A DNA stretch of 64,000 bases from Janthinobacterium sp. B9-8 (GTDB taxonomy: Bacteria; Pseudomonadota; Gammaproteobacteria; Burkholderiales; Chitinibacteraceae): the NCBI RefSeq assembly GCF_000969645.2, contig NZ_CP014222.1:1589740-1653739 (forward strand), in the 5' to 3' direction. Shown piece by piece: positions 54,020 through 64,000 of the stretch (its first letter is position 1; each line of letters starts with the position of its first letter). Made by a program: the position numbers and the translations under genes. A model generated the notes under the pieces. It was given only the letters and a program-made list of their open reading frames with translations. It was not told where the DNA came from and ran no database searches.

Positions 54020-54844
54020 GGGATTGATGCTGGGTTTTGTAGGGCGGGTGGAACCGCGTATTTATTCAGCAGTGCTCGCGGGCTTCAGCCCATTTGCGTT
54101 AAGCAATTTGATTTTGCATTAGCAAACTGCATAAAAACATAATAACCGCGCTTTCGGCATAGGGCTCAAAAGTCCCCTTGAAGCACGCCGAAGCGAGGAA
54201 CAAGCGGGCGGGGTTTCTTTGATGCCTGTTTGAGCGAAGCGAGTTCCGCAGCCGCCGCTCGATTGTCCGCAGATGAGGGGCCTTCGTGCTGGTCGGGGCG
54301 GCCTTCTTTGCTTACTTTCTTGGCCGTTCAAGAAAGTGAGTCCCCGCGGGGATCCCGCACCTAAATCAACGTGCCAAAGGCGCTAAAAAGGTCTTTTTTG
54401 TAGATCAACGAGCGCCCCCCAACAATCGCCAACTTTCCTCCTCACTGAAACAAGAATTTTTGATCACCAATGCCCCTCATGCAGAGAGAAACACCTCTTT
54501 TCAATCAAAAACACTAAGCCGCCCGCACAAAAAAACAGAAAACTTCCCTTGAGCCGAACTGTTTTTTCTCATTTCGCATAAAAATGCAACAAATCTAAAG
54601 AAACATTTACCCCGCTGCACGCCGCATAAAACCTCATTATTTCACTTTTGTAGTCGATTTTTTTTGATTACAAGTTGCGGTATCCCCTGATATAAATCAA
54701 GCATACAACGATTAAAATCAGAAACGATCAGAAACGAACATCACACAACACTTACTGATCTGACTGGTTTTGATAAAGCCAGCATTCATACAAAAACACA
54801 CTCATAAAACACATCGCTTGCCGCCTAACGCAAAGGGGATATAA
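54020..54844. other. 825-nt gap between glpR and glpK with dispersed repeats
   Basis: 54036-54085 is related to the GTAGGGCAGATG repeat near 25050. 54130-54365 is a second repeat element (entry below). The last 200 nt are AT-rich and should contain the glpK promoter; AACGAACAT at about 54733-54741 resembles a GlpR half-site. Confidence 0.55.
54130..54365. repeat. Dispersed GC-rich repeat with CTTTCTTG/CAAGAAAG hairpin
   Basis: Contains TTGCTTACTTTCTTGGCCG and TTCAAGAAAGTGAGTC, forming a hairpin (ACTTTCTTG/CAAGAAAGT), plus GC-rich flanks. I recognise this as a widespread intergenic repeat of beta- and gammaproteobacteria that produces false frames on the minus strand. Nothing suggests a protein. 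Confidence 0.65.
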
Positions 54845-56350
54845 GTGGAAAACAAATACATTTTGGCGCTTGACCAAGGCACAACCAGCTCACGCGCAAT
54901 TTTGTTTAATCAGGCAGGCGACATCATCTCGATGGCGCAGAAAGAATTCAAACAGATTTATCCTCAGCCGGGCTGGGTAGAACACGACGCGCTGGAAATC
55001 TGGGTTGGGCAATCGACCGTAGCGCACGAAGCCATTACCCGCGCCAATATTGATAGCACTCAAATCGCCGGTATCGGTATTACTAATCAGCGCGAAACCA
55101 CCGTGGTGTGGAATCGTGAAACGGGCCAGCCGGTCTATAACGCCATCGTCTGGCAAGACCGCCGCACCGCGCAATATTGCGATGAAATCAAAGCCCAGGG
55201 CCTTGAAGCGTCGATTCGCGCCAAGACCGGCCTGCCGGTAGATGCGTATTTTTCTGGCAGCAAAATCAAGTGGATTTTGGATCATGTAGAAGGCGCACGC
55301 GAGCTGGCTAATGCGGGCAAGCTGGCTTTTGGCACGATTGATAGCTGGCTAATCTGGAACTACACCCACGGCGAAGTACATGTGACCGATGTATCCAATG
55401 CATCCCGCACCATGCTATTTAATATCCAAACGCTAACTTGGGATAAAGACATGCTGGAGCTGATGGATATTCCAGCCAGCATCTTGCCGGAAGTACGCTC
55501 ATCCAGTGAAATTTACGGCCACACCCATGAATCGATGCTGGGTAGCCGCGTGCCTTTATCAGGCATTGCAGGTGATCAGCAAGCGGCGCTGTTTGGCCAG
55601 CAATGTACCCGCCCCGGCATGGTAAAAAATACCTACGGCACGGGCTGCTTTATGATGATGAATACCGGCGTTACACCAATCATCTCTAAAAATAATCTAC
55701 TGACCACCATTGCCTGGCAAATTGGCGACCGTGTTGAATACGCGCTGGAAGGCAGTATTTTTATTGGCGGCGCAGTGGTGCAATGGCTGCGAGATGGCCT
55801 AGGCATGATTAGTAAATCATCCGAAGTCAATGAATTAGCAGGCCAGGTTAAAGACAGCGATGGCGTCTATCTGGTGCCCGCCTTTGCCGGCCTTGGCGCG
55901 CCACACTGGAATCAGGATGCACGCGGCTCACTATTTGGCGCAACGCTAGGTACAAAATCGGCGCATATCGCTCGTGCTGCACTCGATAGCATCGCTTACC
56001 AAACCGCCGATGTATTAAAAGCGATGGAAGCCGATGCAGGAATCAGCATTCCTGAGCTGCGTGTTGATGGCGGCGCAAGCGTCAACCCGCTCTTGATGCA
56101 ATTTCAGGCCGATATTCTGGGCACCGATGTGATCCGCCCAAAAATCACCGAAACCACGGCCCTTGGCGCAGCCTATTTAGCGGGCCTTGCCGTGGGTTAT
56201 TGGAAGAGCATTGAAGACGTGCAAAGCCAGTGGCAACTAGATAAGCGTTTTAGCAGCCAAATGAGTGCAGAAGACTCGGACAAGCTGCTTAAAGGCTGGC
56301 ACCGCGCAGTAGAAGCCACCAAAACCTGGGCCAATCACAAAACGGATTAA
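54845..56350 (+). CDS. glpK: Glycerol kinase
   Basis: A 501-residue FGGY-family kinase: [14 protein letters not shown] (phosphate 1), [41 protein letters not shown] and [22 protein letters not shown]. It phosphorylates glycerol. Starts at GTG 54845 with AAGGGGAT upstream. First of glpK-glpF-glpT. Confidence 0.96.
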   Translation: MENKYILALDQGTTSSRAILFNQAGDIISMAQKEFKQIYPQPGWVEHDALEIWVGQSTVAHEAITRANIDSTQIAGIGITNQRETTVVWNRETGQPVYNAIVWQDRRTAQYCDEIKAQGLEASIRAKTGLPVDAYFSGSKIKWILDHVEGARELANAGKLAFGTIDSWLIWNYTHGEVHVTDVSNASRTMLFNIQTLTWDKDMLELMDIPASILPEVRSSSEIYGHTHESMLGSRVPLSGIAGDQQAALFGQQCTRPGMVKNTYGTGCFMMMNTGVTPIISKNNLLTTIAWQIGDRVEYALEGSIFIGGAVVQWLRDGLGMISKSSEVNELAGQVKDSDGVYLVPAFAGLGAPHWNQDARGSLFGATLGTKSAHIARAALDSIAYQTADVLKAMEADAGISIPELRVDGGASVNPLLMQFQADILGTDVIRPKITETTALGAAYLAGLAVGYWKSIEDVQSQWQLDKRFSSQMSAEDSDKLLKGWHRAVEATKTWANHKTD

Positions 56351-56483
56351 TGCAAAATGACCAAGGCGTGAACAAATCGCGGAGCTTGATGTGCCGCGAT
56401 TTGCCGCCTTAGCAAACATGCAGAAAACCAAATGCAAGTAACACCCTTCTTGGGCATACGCCCTCTTCTTACTGGATTTCAAA

Positions 56484-57188
56484 ATGACGCCACTATTTGC
56501 TGAGTTTATTGGCACCGCTTTGCTCGTTTTACTGGGCAATGGCGTAGTTGCCAATGTATTACTCAATAGAACCAAGGGCCAGAATAGCGGACTGATCGTG
56601 ATTGCCTTTGGCTGGGCAATGGCCGTATTTGTAGGGGTATTTAGCGTGGCCGCGATTAGTGGCGCTCACCTTAACCCTGCTGTTTCTATTGCACTGGCCG
56701 TAGCGGGTAAATTTGCCTGGAGCGATGTGGCGGGCTACATCGTGGCGCAAATGCTGGGTGGTATGGCAGGCGCTTTTGTGATGTGGCTGATTTATCACAA
56801 GCACTTTGAAAGTACTGAATGTGGCGACACCAAACTGGCCGTATTTTGTACTGGCCCAGCGATTCGCCATGTAGCAGGCAATCTGGTTTCTGAAATCGTC
56901 GCTACCTTTGTTTTGGTGTTTGCGATTTTAAGCATGGTTTCACCCAAGATGTCGCTAGGTGCGATTGACGCCCTGCCGGTAGCACTTCTGGTGCTAGGGA
57001 TTGGTGTCTCTCTGGGCGGTACCACAGGTTACGCCATGAACCCTGCCCGCGATTTAGGCCCACGCCTAATGCACGCCATCCTGCCGATTTCTGGCAAACG
57101 TAATAGCGACTGGGGCTACGCCTGGATCCCCGTTGTCGGCTCTATTGTAGGTGCCGCACTGGCAGCACTCGCACACGGTTTTAACTAA
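56484..57188 (+). CDS. glpF: Glycerol facilitator (MIP family)
   Basis: A 234-residue aquaglyceroporin with six membrane segments and two NPA boxes (GAHLNPAVSIAL and YAMNPARDLGPR). The Asp after the second NPA is typical of glycerol-conducting members. Located between glpK and glpT. Confidence 0.94.
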   Translation: MTPLFAEFIGTALLVLLGNGVVANVLLNRTKGQNSGLIVIAFGWAMAVFVGVFSVAAISGAHLNPAVSIALAVAGKFAWSDVAGYIVAQMLGGMAGAFVMWLIYHKHFESTECGDTKLAVFCTGPAIRHVAGNLVSEIVATFVLVFAILSMVSPKMSLGAIDALPVALLVLGIGVSLGGTTGYAMNPARDLGPRLMHAILPISGKRNSDWGYAWIPVVGSIVGAALAALAHGFN

Positions 57189-57268
57189 TGAGCGCCAGCC
57201 GCTAAGGCTGGTGTGTTTCCCTTGATCAAACATCCTCTTTTTACGATGTTTTCATATAAAGATTTCCG

Positions 57269-58651
57269 ATGCTTAAATTCCTGCAACCGGCCGCCCATAT
57301 CGCACGTATGGACGAGCAAAAAATCGACAGCACTTATAAGCGGCTTCGCTGGCAAATTTTCCTAGGAATTTTCCTCGGTTATGCGGGCTATTATTTAGTC
57401 CGTAAAAATTTCTCGCTGGCCATGCCATATTTGGTTGAGCAAGGATTCTCACGCGGCGACTTAGGCATTGCCATGTCGGGCGTAGCCATTGCTTACGGGA
57501 TATCCAAATTTTTAATGGGTGCGGTCTCTGATCGCTCCAACCCACGGGTCTTTTTAAGCCTTGGACTGCTCCTATCGGCAGCCATTTTCCTGTTTATGGG
57601 TTTTGTGCCTTGGGCCACATCCAGCGTGACCATTATGTTTGTACTGCTGTTTTTAAACGGCTGGGTACAGGGGATGGGCTGGCCACCATGCGGTCGCACC
57701 ATGGTGCACTGGTGGAGCCAGAAAGAGCGCGGCTCGGTGGTGTCCGTATGGAATTGCGCGCATAACGTCGGCGGCGGCATGATCGGCCCGCTATTTATTT
57801 TAGGCATGGGCTGGTTTAACGATTGGCGCTCGGCATTCTATGTGCCTGCTGCGGCAGCGATTGCCATTGCCGCGCTGGCCTTTGTGGTGATGCGTGATAC
57901 ACCTCAATCCTGCGGTCTGCCGCCGGTTGAGGAATACAAAAACGATTACCCGAAAGATTACAACGCCGCGCATGAAGTAGAGCTAAGCGCCACAGAAATC
58001 TTTAAAAAATACATCCTGCCTAACAAATTGCTCTGGTGCATTGCTTTTGCCAATGTATTTGTTTATCTGCTGCGCTATGGCGTGCTGGATTGGGCACCAA
58101 CTTACTTAAAAGAAGTTAAACATTTCACCGTTGATAAATCATCGTGGGCTTACTTCCTGTTTGAATGGGCAGGTATTCCGGGCACCCTGCTTTGCGGCTG
58201 GATGTCGGATAAAGTATTTAAAGGTAATCGCGGCGCAACAGGCTTGTTCTTTATGGGCCTTGTGACCATTGCCACTGTAGTTTACTGGCTAAACCCGGCA
58301 GGCAATCCAACCGTCGATATGCTATCGCTGATCGCCATTGGCTTCTTTATTTACGGCCCGGTGATGTTGATTGGTTTACATGCCTTGGAGCTAGCTCCGA
58401 AAAAAGCAGCGGGTACTGCAGCAGGCTTTACCGGTCTGTTTGGCTACCTTGGCGGCTCGGTTGCAGCCAGTGCCGTGGTGGGCTATACGGTGGATCATTT
58501 TGGCTGGGATGGTGGCTTTATGCTGCTGATCGGCTCATGCGTGGCCGCTATGATTTTACTAGCGCTCACCATGTTTCATGACACGCCGGCAAATAAAACC
58601 AAGCGTGAAGAAAAAATGCTGCGCCCAGAGTTAGCAAAAGCCAGCAGTTAA
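57269..58651 (+). CDS. glpT: Glycerol-3-phosphate transporter
   Basis: A 460-residue MFS protein of the organophosphate:phosphate antiporter group: [48 protein letters not shown] and [10 protein letters not shown], all characteristic of GlpT. It exchanges external G3P for phosphate. Last gene of the glp unit, followed by a terminator. Confidence 0.95.
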   Translation: MLKFLQPAAHIARMDEQKIDSTYKRLRWQIFLGIFLGYAGYYLVRKNFSLAMPYLVEQGFSRGDLGIAMSGVAIAYGISKFLMGAVSDRSNPRVFLSLGLLLSAAIFLFMGFVPWATSSVTIMFVLLFLNGWVQGMGWPPCGRTMVHWWSQKERGSVVSVWNCAHNVGGGMIGPLFILGMGWFNDWRSAFYVPAAAAIAIAALAFVVMRDTPQSCGLPPVEEYKNDYPKDYNAAHEVELSATEIFKKYILPNKLLWCIAFANVFVYLLRYGVLDWAPTYLKEVKHFTVDKSSWAYFLFEWAGIPGTLLCGWMSDKVFKGNRGATGLFFMGLVTIATVVYWLNPAGNPTVDMLSLIAIGFFIYGPVMLIGLHALELAPKKAAGTAAGFTGLFGYLGGSVAASAVVGYTVDHFGWDGGFMLLIGSCVAAMILLALTMFHDTPANKTKREEKMLRPELAKASS

Positions 58652-58670
58652 AATGCAATTTGCCACACCC

Positions 58671-58702
58671 TGCCGCTCAAAACATTGAGCGGCATTTTTT
58701 TT
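58671..58702 (+). terminator. Rho-independent terminator after glpT
   Basis: TGCCGCTCA pairs with TGAGCGGCA (6-nt loop), followed by eight T residues. Closes the glpK-glpF-glpT unit. Confidence 0.85.
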
Positions 58703-58859
58703 GCCCACCTCGCCTGAAAGCCCTGCATTTATCCATGATGTACTCCATAAACATCAACTACAGTTAGCTACTGTTTATTTGCAAGAACTGCTACTGATCG
58801 CCAAACCGCCCACAGTCTACAATCAAGCCATTCGATCGCTCCACGCACACAGGATGACT

Positions 58860-60062
58860 ATGAATCACGCCTACCTATCACACATCAATGCCACTCTGGA
58901 ACAAATTCACAGCGATGGCTTTGCCAAACCAGAACGAGTGATCGCCAGCAAGCAGCGAGCGGATATCACCTTGCAAAGCGGTCAGGAAGTACTGAACTTT
59001 TGCGCCAATAATTATCTAGGTTTGGCAGATGACGCACGCCTGATTGCCGCCGCCAAACAAGGCATGGACGATTACGGCTATGGCTGCGCATCGGTACGCT
59101 TTATTTGCGGCACCCAGCAGGTGCATAAAGATTTAGAACAGGCGATTTCTGGCTTTCTAAAGACCGACGACACTATCTTGTATTCCAGCTGTTTTGACGC
59201 CAATGGTGGCGTATTTGAAACGCTGCTGGGTGAAGAAGACGCGGTGATTTCGGACGAACTTAACCACGCCTCGATTATCGACGGTGTGCGTCTCTGTAAA
59301 GCCAAACGCTTTCGCTATAAAAACAACGACATGCAAGACCTTGAAGCGCAGTTGATTGCCGCAGATGCAGCAGGCGCGCGCTTTAAGCTAGTAGTGACTG
59401 ATGGCGTATTCTCTATGGATGGCATTATCGCCAACCTGAAAGAGCTATGCGATGTGGCCGAGCGTTATAACGCGATTGTGATGGTGGATGATTCGCACGC
59501 CGTGGGCTTTATCGGCGAAAACGGCGCGGGCACGCCTGAATTATGCGGCGTACAAGACCGGATCGACCTTTACACCGGCACCTTGGGCAAAGCCCTGGGC
59601 GGCGCTTCGGGCGGCTATGTTTCTGGCCGTAAGCCAATGATTGATTTATTACGCCAACGCTCACGCCCTTATTTATTCTCTAACACCCTCGCCCCCGCCA
59701 TTGCGGCTGCCAGCTTGAAAGTATTAGAAATTTTAGCGAGTGATGAAGGCGCAGCACTGCGTAGCAATTTAAAACGCAACGCCGAATATTTCCGCAAAGC
59801 GATGTCTGAGGCAGGCTTTAGCTTAGTACCGGGCGAGCACCCAATTGTCCCTGTGATGCTGGGCGATGCTCGCCTTGCCGGTGACGTATCCGCAGCCCTA
59901 CTCAAAGAAGGCGTTTACGTGGTTGGCTTCTCCTTCCCTGTTGTGCCCAAAGGCAAAGCCCGTATCCGCACCCAAATGTCGGCAGGACACACACTAGAGC
60001 AAATCCAGAAAACAGTAGCCGCCTTTATCAAGGTAGGCCGTGAACTGAAAGTGATTGCTTAA
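58860..60062 (+). CDS. kbl: Glycine C-acetyltransferase (2-amino-3-ketobutyrate CoA ligase)
   Basis: A 400-residue PLP enzyme that cleaves 2-amino-3-ketobutyrate with CoA to glycine and acetyl-CoA. Motifs: [52 protein letters not shown], and the PLP lysine in [14 protein letters not shown]. Start at ATG 58860 with AGGA 5 nt upstream; it gives the usual family length, while the longer frame would add 53 unrelated residues. Pairs with tdh after a palindromic repeat. Confidence 0.96.
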   Translation: MNHAYLSHINATLEQIHSDGFAKPERVIASKQRADITLQSGQEVLNFCANNYLGLADDARLIAAAKQGMDDYGYGCASVRFICGTQQVHKDLEQAISGFLKTDDTILYSSCFDANGGVFETLLGEEDAVISDELNHASIIDGVRLCKAKRFRYKNNDMQDLEAQLIAADAAGARFKLVVTDGVFSMDGIIANLKELCDVAERYNAIVMVDDSHAVGFIGENGAGTPELCGVQDRIDLYTGTLGKALGGASGGYVSGRKPMIDLLRQRSRPYLFSNTLAPAIAAASLKVLEILASDEGAALRSNLKRNAEYFRKAMSEAGFSLVPGEHPIVPVMLGDARLAGDVSAALLKEGVYVVGFSFPVVPKGKARIRTQMSAGHTLEQIQKTVAAFIKVGRELKVIA

Positions 60063-60120
60063 AGGCTCTGCAAACAAAAATTTGACATAAACTTTAGCCT
60101 AAAACTAAGAGTCCAAAATC

Positions 60121-60231
60121 TCAAACCACAGAGGACACAGAGAGCACAGAGTTTCACAGAGAAAAACAAAGGGTGGTTTTCTCTGTGAAACTCTGTGTCC
60201 TCCTTTTACTCTGTGGTTCAAGATTTAGCTG
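60121..60231. repeat. CACAGAG palindromic repeat, copy 5
   Basis: Starts CAAACCACAGAGGACACAG (left end slightly changed) and ends CTCTGTGGTTCAAG; the arms are complementary. It sits in the kbl-tdh gap, inside an otherwise compact two-gene operon. Confidence 0.88.
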
Positions 60232-60297
60232 TTTATCAAAATAAGCTAAAGCTACTGTTATCAGAAAAATCAATAATTCCTTGTATGGAAATGCCAG

Positions 60298-61323
60298 ATG
60301 AAAGCCTTATCAAAATTAGAAGCAGCACCCGGCCTGACGATGAATCAAGTCGAAAAGCCTGCCATTGGCCATAACGACCTACTCATTAAAATCAAAAAAA
60401 CCGCCATCTGCGGCACCGATATTCATATCTGGAAATGGGATGATTGGGCGCAAAAAACCATTCCTGTACCCATGCACGTTGGTCATGAGTATGTCGGCAC
60501 CGTGGTTGAAATTGGCTCTGAGGTACAAGGCTTTAAAATTGGCGATCGTGTCTCCGGCGAAGGCCATATCACCTGTGGCCATTGCCGTAATTGCCGCGCA
60601 GGCCGCCGCCATCTTTGCCGCAATACCGTCGGCGTGGGCGTCAATCGCCCCGGCGCTTTTGCCGAATATCTGGTACTACCTGCCTTTAACGCCTTCCCTA
60701 TTCCTGACGATATTTCCGACGATTTAGCCGCGATTTTCGACCCATTCGGCAATGCCGTGCATACCGCGCTATCGTTCAATATGGTAGGCGAAGATGTATT
60801 GATTACCGGCGCAGGCCCGATCGGCATTATGGCGGTGGCGATTGCCAAACACGTTGGTGCGCGCCATGTGGTGATCACCGACGTCAACGACTACCGCCTC
60901 GATCTAGCCCGTAAGATGGGTGCAACTCGCGCGGTCAACGTCTTAAAAGAAGATTTAAAAGACGTAATGAACGACTTAAAAATGACCGAAGGCTTTGACG
61001 TGGGTCTGGAAATGTCCGGCAACCCGCAAGCCTTTCGCACCATGCTGGAAACCATGCAACACGGTGGCAAAGTTGCGCTGCTAGGTATTCCACCGGCAGA
61101 CACTGCCATCGACTGGAATCAGGTGATTTTCAAAGGGCTGGAAATCAAGGGCATTTACGGCCGTGAAATGTTCGAGACTTGGTACAAAATGGTCGCCCTC
61201 ATCCAATCTGGCCTCGACATCACCCCGATTATCACTCATCACTTTCATGTGGATGAGTTTGAGCAGGGCTTTGAGGCCATGTTGTCAGGGCAAAGCGGTA
61301 AGGTGATTTTGAGCTGGGAATAA
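60298..61323 (+). CDS. tdh: L-threonine 3-dehydrogenase
   Basis: A 341-residue zinc alcohol dehydrogenase-type enzyme. [14 protein letters not shown] and GHEYVGTV supply catalytic-zinc ligands, [15 protein letters not shown] the structural zinc, and [13 protein letters not shown] the NAD-binding site. It oxidises threonine to 2-amino-3-ketobutyrate, the Kbl substrate. Confidence 0.96.
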   Translation: MKALSKLEAAPGLTMNQVEKPAIGHNDLLIKIKKTAICGTDIHIWKWDDWAQKTIPVPMHVGHEYVGTVVEIGSEVQGFKIGDRVSGEGHITCGHCRNCRAGRRHLCRNTVGVGVNRPGAFAEYLVLPAFNAFPIPDDISDDLAAIFDPFGNAVHTALSFNMVGEDVLITGAGPIGIMAVAIAKHVGARHVVITDVNDYRLDLARKMGATRAVNVLKEDLKDVMNDLKMTEGFDVGLEMSGNPQAFRTMLETMQHGGKVALLGIPPADTAIDWNQVIFKGLEIKGIYGREMFETWYKMVALIQSGLDITPIITHHFHVDEFEQGFEAMLSGQSGKVILSWE

Positions 61324-61346
61324 AGGCTCATTCTAGCTCAGCCCAA

Positions 61347-61369
61347 AGGGCCCGGAGACACTGGGCCCT
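61347..61369. terminator. Possible hairpin terminator between tdh and the SDR gene
   Basis: AGGGCCC pairs with GGGCCCT around a 9-nt loop, between convergent genes. No T run follows, so the call is weak. Confidence 0.35.
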
Positions 61370-61415
61370 CGTCATGCCAAACCCTGCTCAAATAAAAGCT
61401 TTAAAACAGCGCGCT

Positions 61416-62174
61416 CTAAATCTGTGTAAACCCGCCATCCACTGTCAGCTCTACACCATTCACATAGCGCGCATCATCCGATGCTAAAAACAATGCTGCA
61501 GCGGCGATATCTTCGGGCAGAGCCACATAGCCTAGCGGCACGACCTCTGCAGCGTAGCTAGCGAGCCCAGCAAGCTGCTCTGCATCCCATTTCAAGCCGT
61601 TTTCCATAATCGGTGTGCGGGTGAGACCTGGGCTAAGTGCATTCACCCGAATTTTGCGCCCTTTCAGATCATTAGCCCAAGAACGTGCAAACGAGCGCAC
61701 TGCTGCCTTAGAGGCGTTATAAAGACTCAGGTTTTCCATGCCCTTATTGGCCACAATAGAGGCCGTCAGTACCACAGAGCCGCCATCTTTTAGCAGCGGC
61801 AACAGGGTTTGCACAGTAAAAAATACACCCTTTACATTGATATCAAACGTCTTAGCAAACTCCGCCTCAGCGGTCTCACCAAAGCGGTTGTATTCTGCAA
61901 TGCCGGCATTGGCAAAGACGACGTCCAGCTGCTCACCCTGTTGCTCAATCGTGCTTTTCAGCTTTTGCAGCTCGCTCAACTCTGCCACATCCGACACCAC
62001 GGCAATCGCCCTTTCCCCCAGCGCAGTGACAGCGGTATCCAGCGTTTTTGCCGACCGGCCCGTCACATAAACACGCCGTGCACCCTCATCAAGCAAGGCC
62101 TTAGCAATTGCAAAACCAATACCGGTTGAGCCACCGGTCACAACGGCCACCTGATTTTCAAATTTAGCTGACAT
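61416..62174 (-). CDS. SDR-family oxidoreductase
   Basis: A 252-residue classical short-chain dehydrogenase: VVTGGSTGIGFAIA cofactor motif, FANAGIAE, catalytic Ser in VLTASIVANKG and YNASKAAVR. The ADP-binding Arg (GRSAKTL) suggests NADP. Substrate unknown. Divergent from an ArsR-type regulator that likely controls it. Confidence 0.88.
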   Translation of the reverse strand: MSAKFENQVAVVTGGSTGIGFAIAKALLDEGARRVYVTGRSAKTLDTAVTALGERAIAVVSDVAELSELQKLKSTIEQQGEQLDVVFANAGIAEYNRFGETAEAEFAKTFDINVKGVFFTVQTLLPLLKDGGSVVLTASIVANKGMENLSLYNASKAAVRSFARSWANDLKGRKIRVNALSPGLTRTPIMENGLKWDAEQLAGLASYAAEVVPLGYVALPEDIAAAALFLASDDARYVNGVELTVDGGFTQI

Positions 62175-62240
62175 GGTGTATTCCTATTTTTACTCAATTG
62201 TAAAAGGGTGCAACACGCCAGAATGGCAAGCTGCTTCTGC

Positions 62241-62280
62241 AAAGTTCTTTAGTTCGATAATTATCGAACAATTGAACTTT
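62241..62280. promoter_or_regulatory. Nested palindromic operator between SDR and arsR-like genes
   Basis: An 18-bp perfect palindrome GTTCGATAATTATCGAAC (62252-62269) is flanked by AAAGTTC (62241-62247) and GAACTTT (62274-62280), which are also complementary. Its position in the divergent gap and its form make it a strong candidate site for the ArsR-type regulator. Confidence 0.75.
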
Positions 62281-62306
62281 AGCATGCAGTATGCAACACT
62301 GCAAGC

Positions 62307-62615
62307 ATGAGAACACCAGTCCACCCATCAAAAGAAGACCTCACCCTGACCAGAGTGCTGTATGCGCTCAGCGACCCCGCACGCCTTGCCATTGTGCAAA
62401 ACCTTGCCAGCAATGGTGAACAAGCCTGTGGTGTATTGTGCCAGGACATGGCTAAATCTACCGCATCTCATCATTTTCGGGTACTACGCGAAGCAGGCAT
62501 TATCCGCATGACTGCGGACGGCACACAATTTATTAACAGCATACGCAAAGAAGATCTGGACAGCCGCTTCCCTAGCTTGCTGGATGCGGTACTTCGCTCA
62601 TCGACGATGGCTTAA
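62307..62615 (+). CDS. ArsR-family transcriptional regulator
   Basis: A 102-residue winged-helix protein: LYALSDPARLAIVQNLASNG, the recognition helix KSTASHHFRVLREAGII and wing MTADGTQFINSIRKEDLD. No metal-binding ELCVCDL motif, so it belongs to the non-metal type that often controls a divergent oxidoreductase. Likely autoregulates through the palindrome upstream. Confidence 0.87.
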   Translation: MRTPVHPSKEDLTLTRVLYALSDPARLAIVQNLASNGEQACGVLCQDMAKSTASHHFRVLREAGIIRMTADGTQFINSIRKEDLDSRFPSLLDAVLRSSTMA

Positions 62616-62726
62616 TATCGTGCACCATGCTCATTTAGGGTAACAAATACCATTCCCACTTAGAAAAATGAACTCCGCTTTACTGCTAATAGTCAGACAC
62701 TTATCTTCATTATTCTTAAGAGTTAT

Positions 62727-63257
62727 ATGAGTAGCCGTTTAAAATTACGTCCACTAGAACGATCTGATTTACGTTTTGCCCATGAGCTCAACAATAATGC
62801 CAAGATTATGCGTTATTGGTTTGAAGAGCCTTATGAGACCTTTTCTGAGCTCACCCAACTGTACGATCAGCATATTCATGATGTGCGCGAGCGTCGCTTT
62901 GTGGCCATCAATGGCAATAGCGATACCGTGGGTTTTGTAGAATTAATTGAGCTGGATTATATTCACCGCCGTGCTGAATTCCAGATTATGATTGCGCCTG
63001 ATCAGCAGGGTAAAGGCTATGCCACAGAAGCCACATTACTAGCGGCTCATTATGCTTTTTCAGTGCTTAATCTGCGTAAACTTTATTTGGTGGTTGATGT
63101 TTCTAATTTAGCGGCAGTCCATATTTATGAGAAGTGTGGTTTTATTAAAGAAGCCGAATTAATTGAAGAATATTTCTGCAATGGCAGTTATCACAATGTA
63201 TTCAGAATGCGGCTGTTTCAGCATGATTTTTTCGCACAAAACCGCATCCAGAAATAA
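62727..63257 (+). CDS. speG: Spermidine N1-acetyltransferase
   Basis: A 176-residue GNAT protein closely resembling Spe[34 protein letters not shown] with the acidic polyamine-site residues, [20 protein letters not shown], and [16 protein letters not shown]. It acetylates spermidine/spermine to limit polyamine toxicity. Confidence 0.93.
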   Translation: MSSRLKLRPLERSDLRFAHELNNNAKIMRYWFEEPYETFSELTQLYDQHIHDVRERRFVAINGNSDTVGFVELIELDYIHRRAEFQIMIAPDQQGKGYATEATLLAAHYAFSVLNLRKLYLVVDVSNLAAVHIYEKCGFIKEAELIEEYFCNGSYHNVFRMRLFQHDFFAQNRIQK

Positions 63258-63544
63258 AACCATTTAAATTGCCTGTGCTTTGACTAAAAGCACAGGCACA
63301 GCCTACAAATTCTATTTATTTAAGCAAAGCATACATCGCCCTTTTGTAAGAGCAGCTTCAGCCACGAAAACAGTGTTTATAAAAACACTCACAGCTCGAT
63401 TCGCGCCCATATTCCATAGAAATCAACTTTAGCTAAATCAGTAAAAAGCAATACTGACTTAAGCTGCGAAATGGTCAACCGCAAGCAATGGCTTAAACTT
63501 GAGTAAATAGAATCAGCGTGCCCCCGCAACAAATCATGCTGCCA
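63258..63544. other. 287-nt gap after speG with one hairpin
   Basis: GCCTGTGCTTT (63271-63281) pairs with AAAGCACAGGC (63287-63297), a possible terminator of speG although no T run follows. I see no gene in the remainder. Confidence 0.45.
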
Positions 63545-64000
63545 TTACGGCAGCAAACTTGGCAATTGAGCGCTCAGTTGCTGCTTCTCTTTTATCGCAG
63601 CTCCCAATAATGCAAAGCCAAGCAGCTGGCCTTGAGCATCAACAAAACGAGCATCCACTCCGCCCTCGATGGCGGACACTTGCCATTCACCCTGTGCGCC
63701 AATTGCAGGCGGTGCAACAACGGTTGGGCAGGCTGGGGTTTTAACTACAACAGGCATGGCGGGATATTTCACCGGAGTAGGCGTACCGGCCAGAGTAGCG
63801 GCCAAGGCACGGGCGCAGTGCATAATCGGCATCACAAAGGGCAAGTTTAAGCCCATCACTTCGGCGCAATCACCTAGGGCGTAGATATGCGGCTGAGAGG
63901 TTTGCAAAGCTTGATCAACCACAATGCCGCGATTCACTTTTAAACCAGCGCTGGTTGCTAAATGAATGCGTGGGCGCAGGCCAACGGCTGAAAGCAATAA
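63545..64000 (-). CDS. Rubredoxin-NAD(+) reductase-type FAD protein, N-terminal part beyond the window
   Basis: The frame is open to the right edge; 150 C-terminal residues are visible. [37 protein letters not shown] (second FAD-binding motif) and a C-terminal domain ending LPSLLP match rubredoxin/nitrite-type pyridine nucleotide-disulfide oxidoreductases. It transfers electrons from NADH to rubredoxin or a similar acceptor. A rubredoxin gene may lie just outside the window. Confidence 0.82.
   Translation of the reverse strand, partial: LLLSAVGLRPRIHLATSAGLKVNRGIVVDQALQTSQPHIYALGDCAEVMGLNLPFVMPIMHCARALAATLAGTPTPVKYPAMPVVVKTPACPTVVAPPAIGAQGEWQVSAIEGGVDARFVDAQGQLLGFALLGAAIKEKQQLSAQLPSLLP

Noticed and set aside
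54119..54331. 70-codon minus-strand frame between glpR and glpK
   Set aside because: Its Arg/Pro/Ser-rich translation is the usual false product of a dispersed GC-rich repeat.

Overview
The window looks like a chromosomal stretch of a betaproteobacterium, most likely of the order Neisseriales (an Iodobacter/Chitinibacteraceae-like organism). This is inferred from the glyA-nrdR-ribD-ribE order, the aryl-polyene genes and the overall protein character; no rRNA or tRNA is present to prove it. Most of the window is ordinary metabolism, interrupted by one island-like operon, several small accessory genes and repeats.

Layout. 1-3852 (+): tail of an aryl polyene (APE) operon, KS-DH-KR-KS. 4097-4531 (+): small secreted protein. 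4622-8769 (-): riboflavin/one-carbon block glyA, nrdR, ribD, a zinc ribbon and ribE. 8876-10552 (-): CorA-type transporter. 10779-13402 (-): purine salvage (permease, apt, hpt). 13504-14300 (-): Mn-type UPF0016 exporter with a yybP-ykoY riboswitch. 14377-14853 (-): low-molecular-weight tyrosine phosphatase. 14854-16085: AT-rich, gene-poor. 16086-23431 (+): five-gene operon of an MdfA-like exporter, LuxE-like synthetase, LuxC-adenylation fusion, PaaK-like ligase and GNAT; this is the best candidate for an undescribed system. 23859-27084 (+): Zrg-like metal-uptake genes. 27155-29413: DUF2938, GST and an ABC_sub_bind protein. 29776-32413 (-): TPP riboswitch-thiM-thiE-thiD. 32458-36148 (-): hybrid sensor kinase with a small secreted partner. 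36287-38033: aminotransferase and divergent MarR regulator. 38030-46590: glycosyltransferase and small accessory genes, including a frameshifted AbiJ-like remnant. 46693-50300 (-): a c-type-cytochrome-like protein and a large unknown partner. 50649-58651: complete glycerol block tpiA, glpD, glpR, glpK, glpF, glpT. 58860-61323 (+): kbl-tdh threonine degradation. 61416-63257: SDR, ArsR regulator and speG. 63545-end (-): partial rubredoxin reductase.

How the genes work together. Glycerol enters through GlpF, is phosphorylated by GlpK, oxidised by GlpD (G3P also enters by GlpT), and the product is isomerised by a dedicated TpiA under GlpR. Purines enter by the NCS2 permease and are captured by Apt and Hpt. 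Threonine is converted by Tdh and Kbl to glycine and acetyl-CoA; GlyA links glycine to one-carbon units. ThiM, ThiE and ThiD are controlled by TPP.

Two structural themes stand out. First, a palindromic CACAGAG-rich repeat ending in CTTGAACC/GGTTCAAG occurs five times, often inside operons. Second, three genes (apeR, apt, thiE) are each preceded by a short, diverged relic of their own 5' end. The relics differ from the intact copies mostly at synonymous sites (15 synonymous against 8 nonsynonymous codon differences over 48 aligned codons), which points to scars of gene replacement rather than recent simple duplication.
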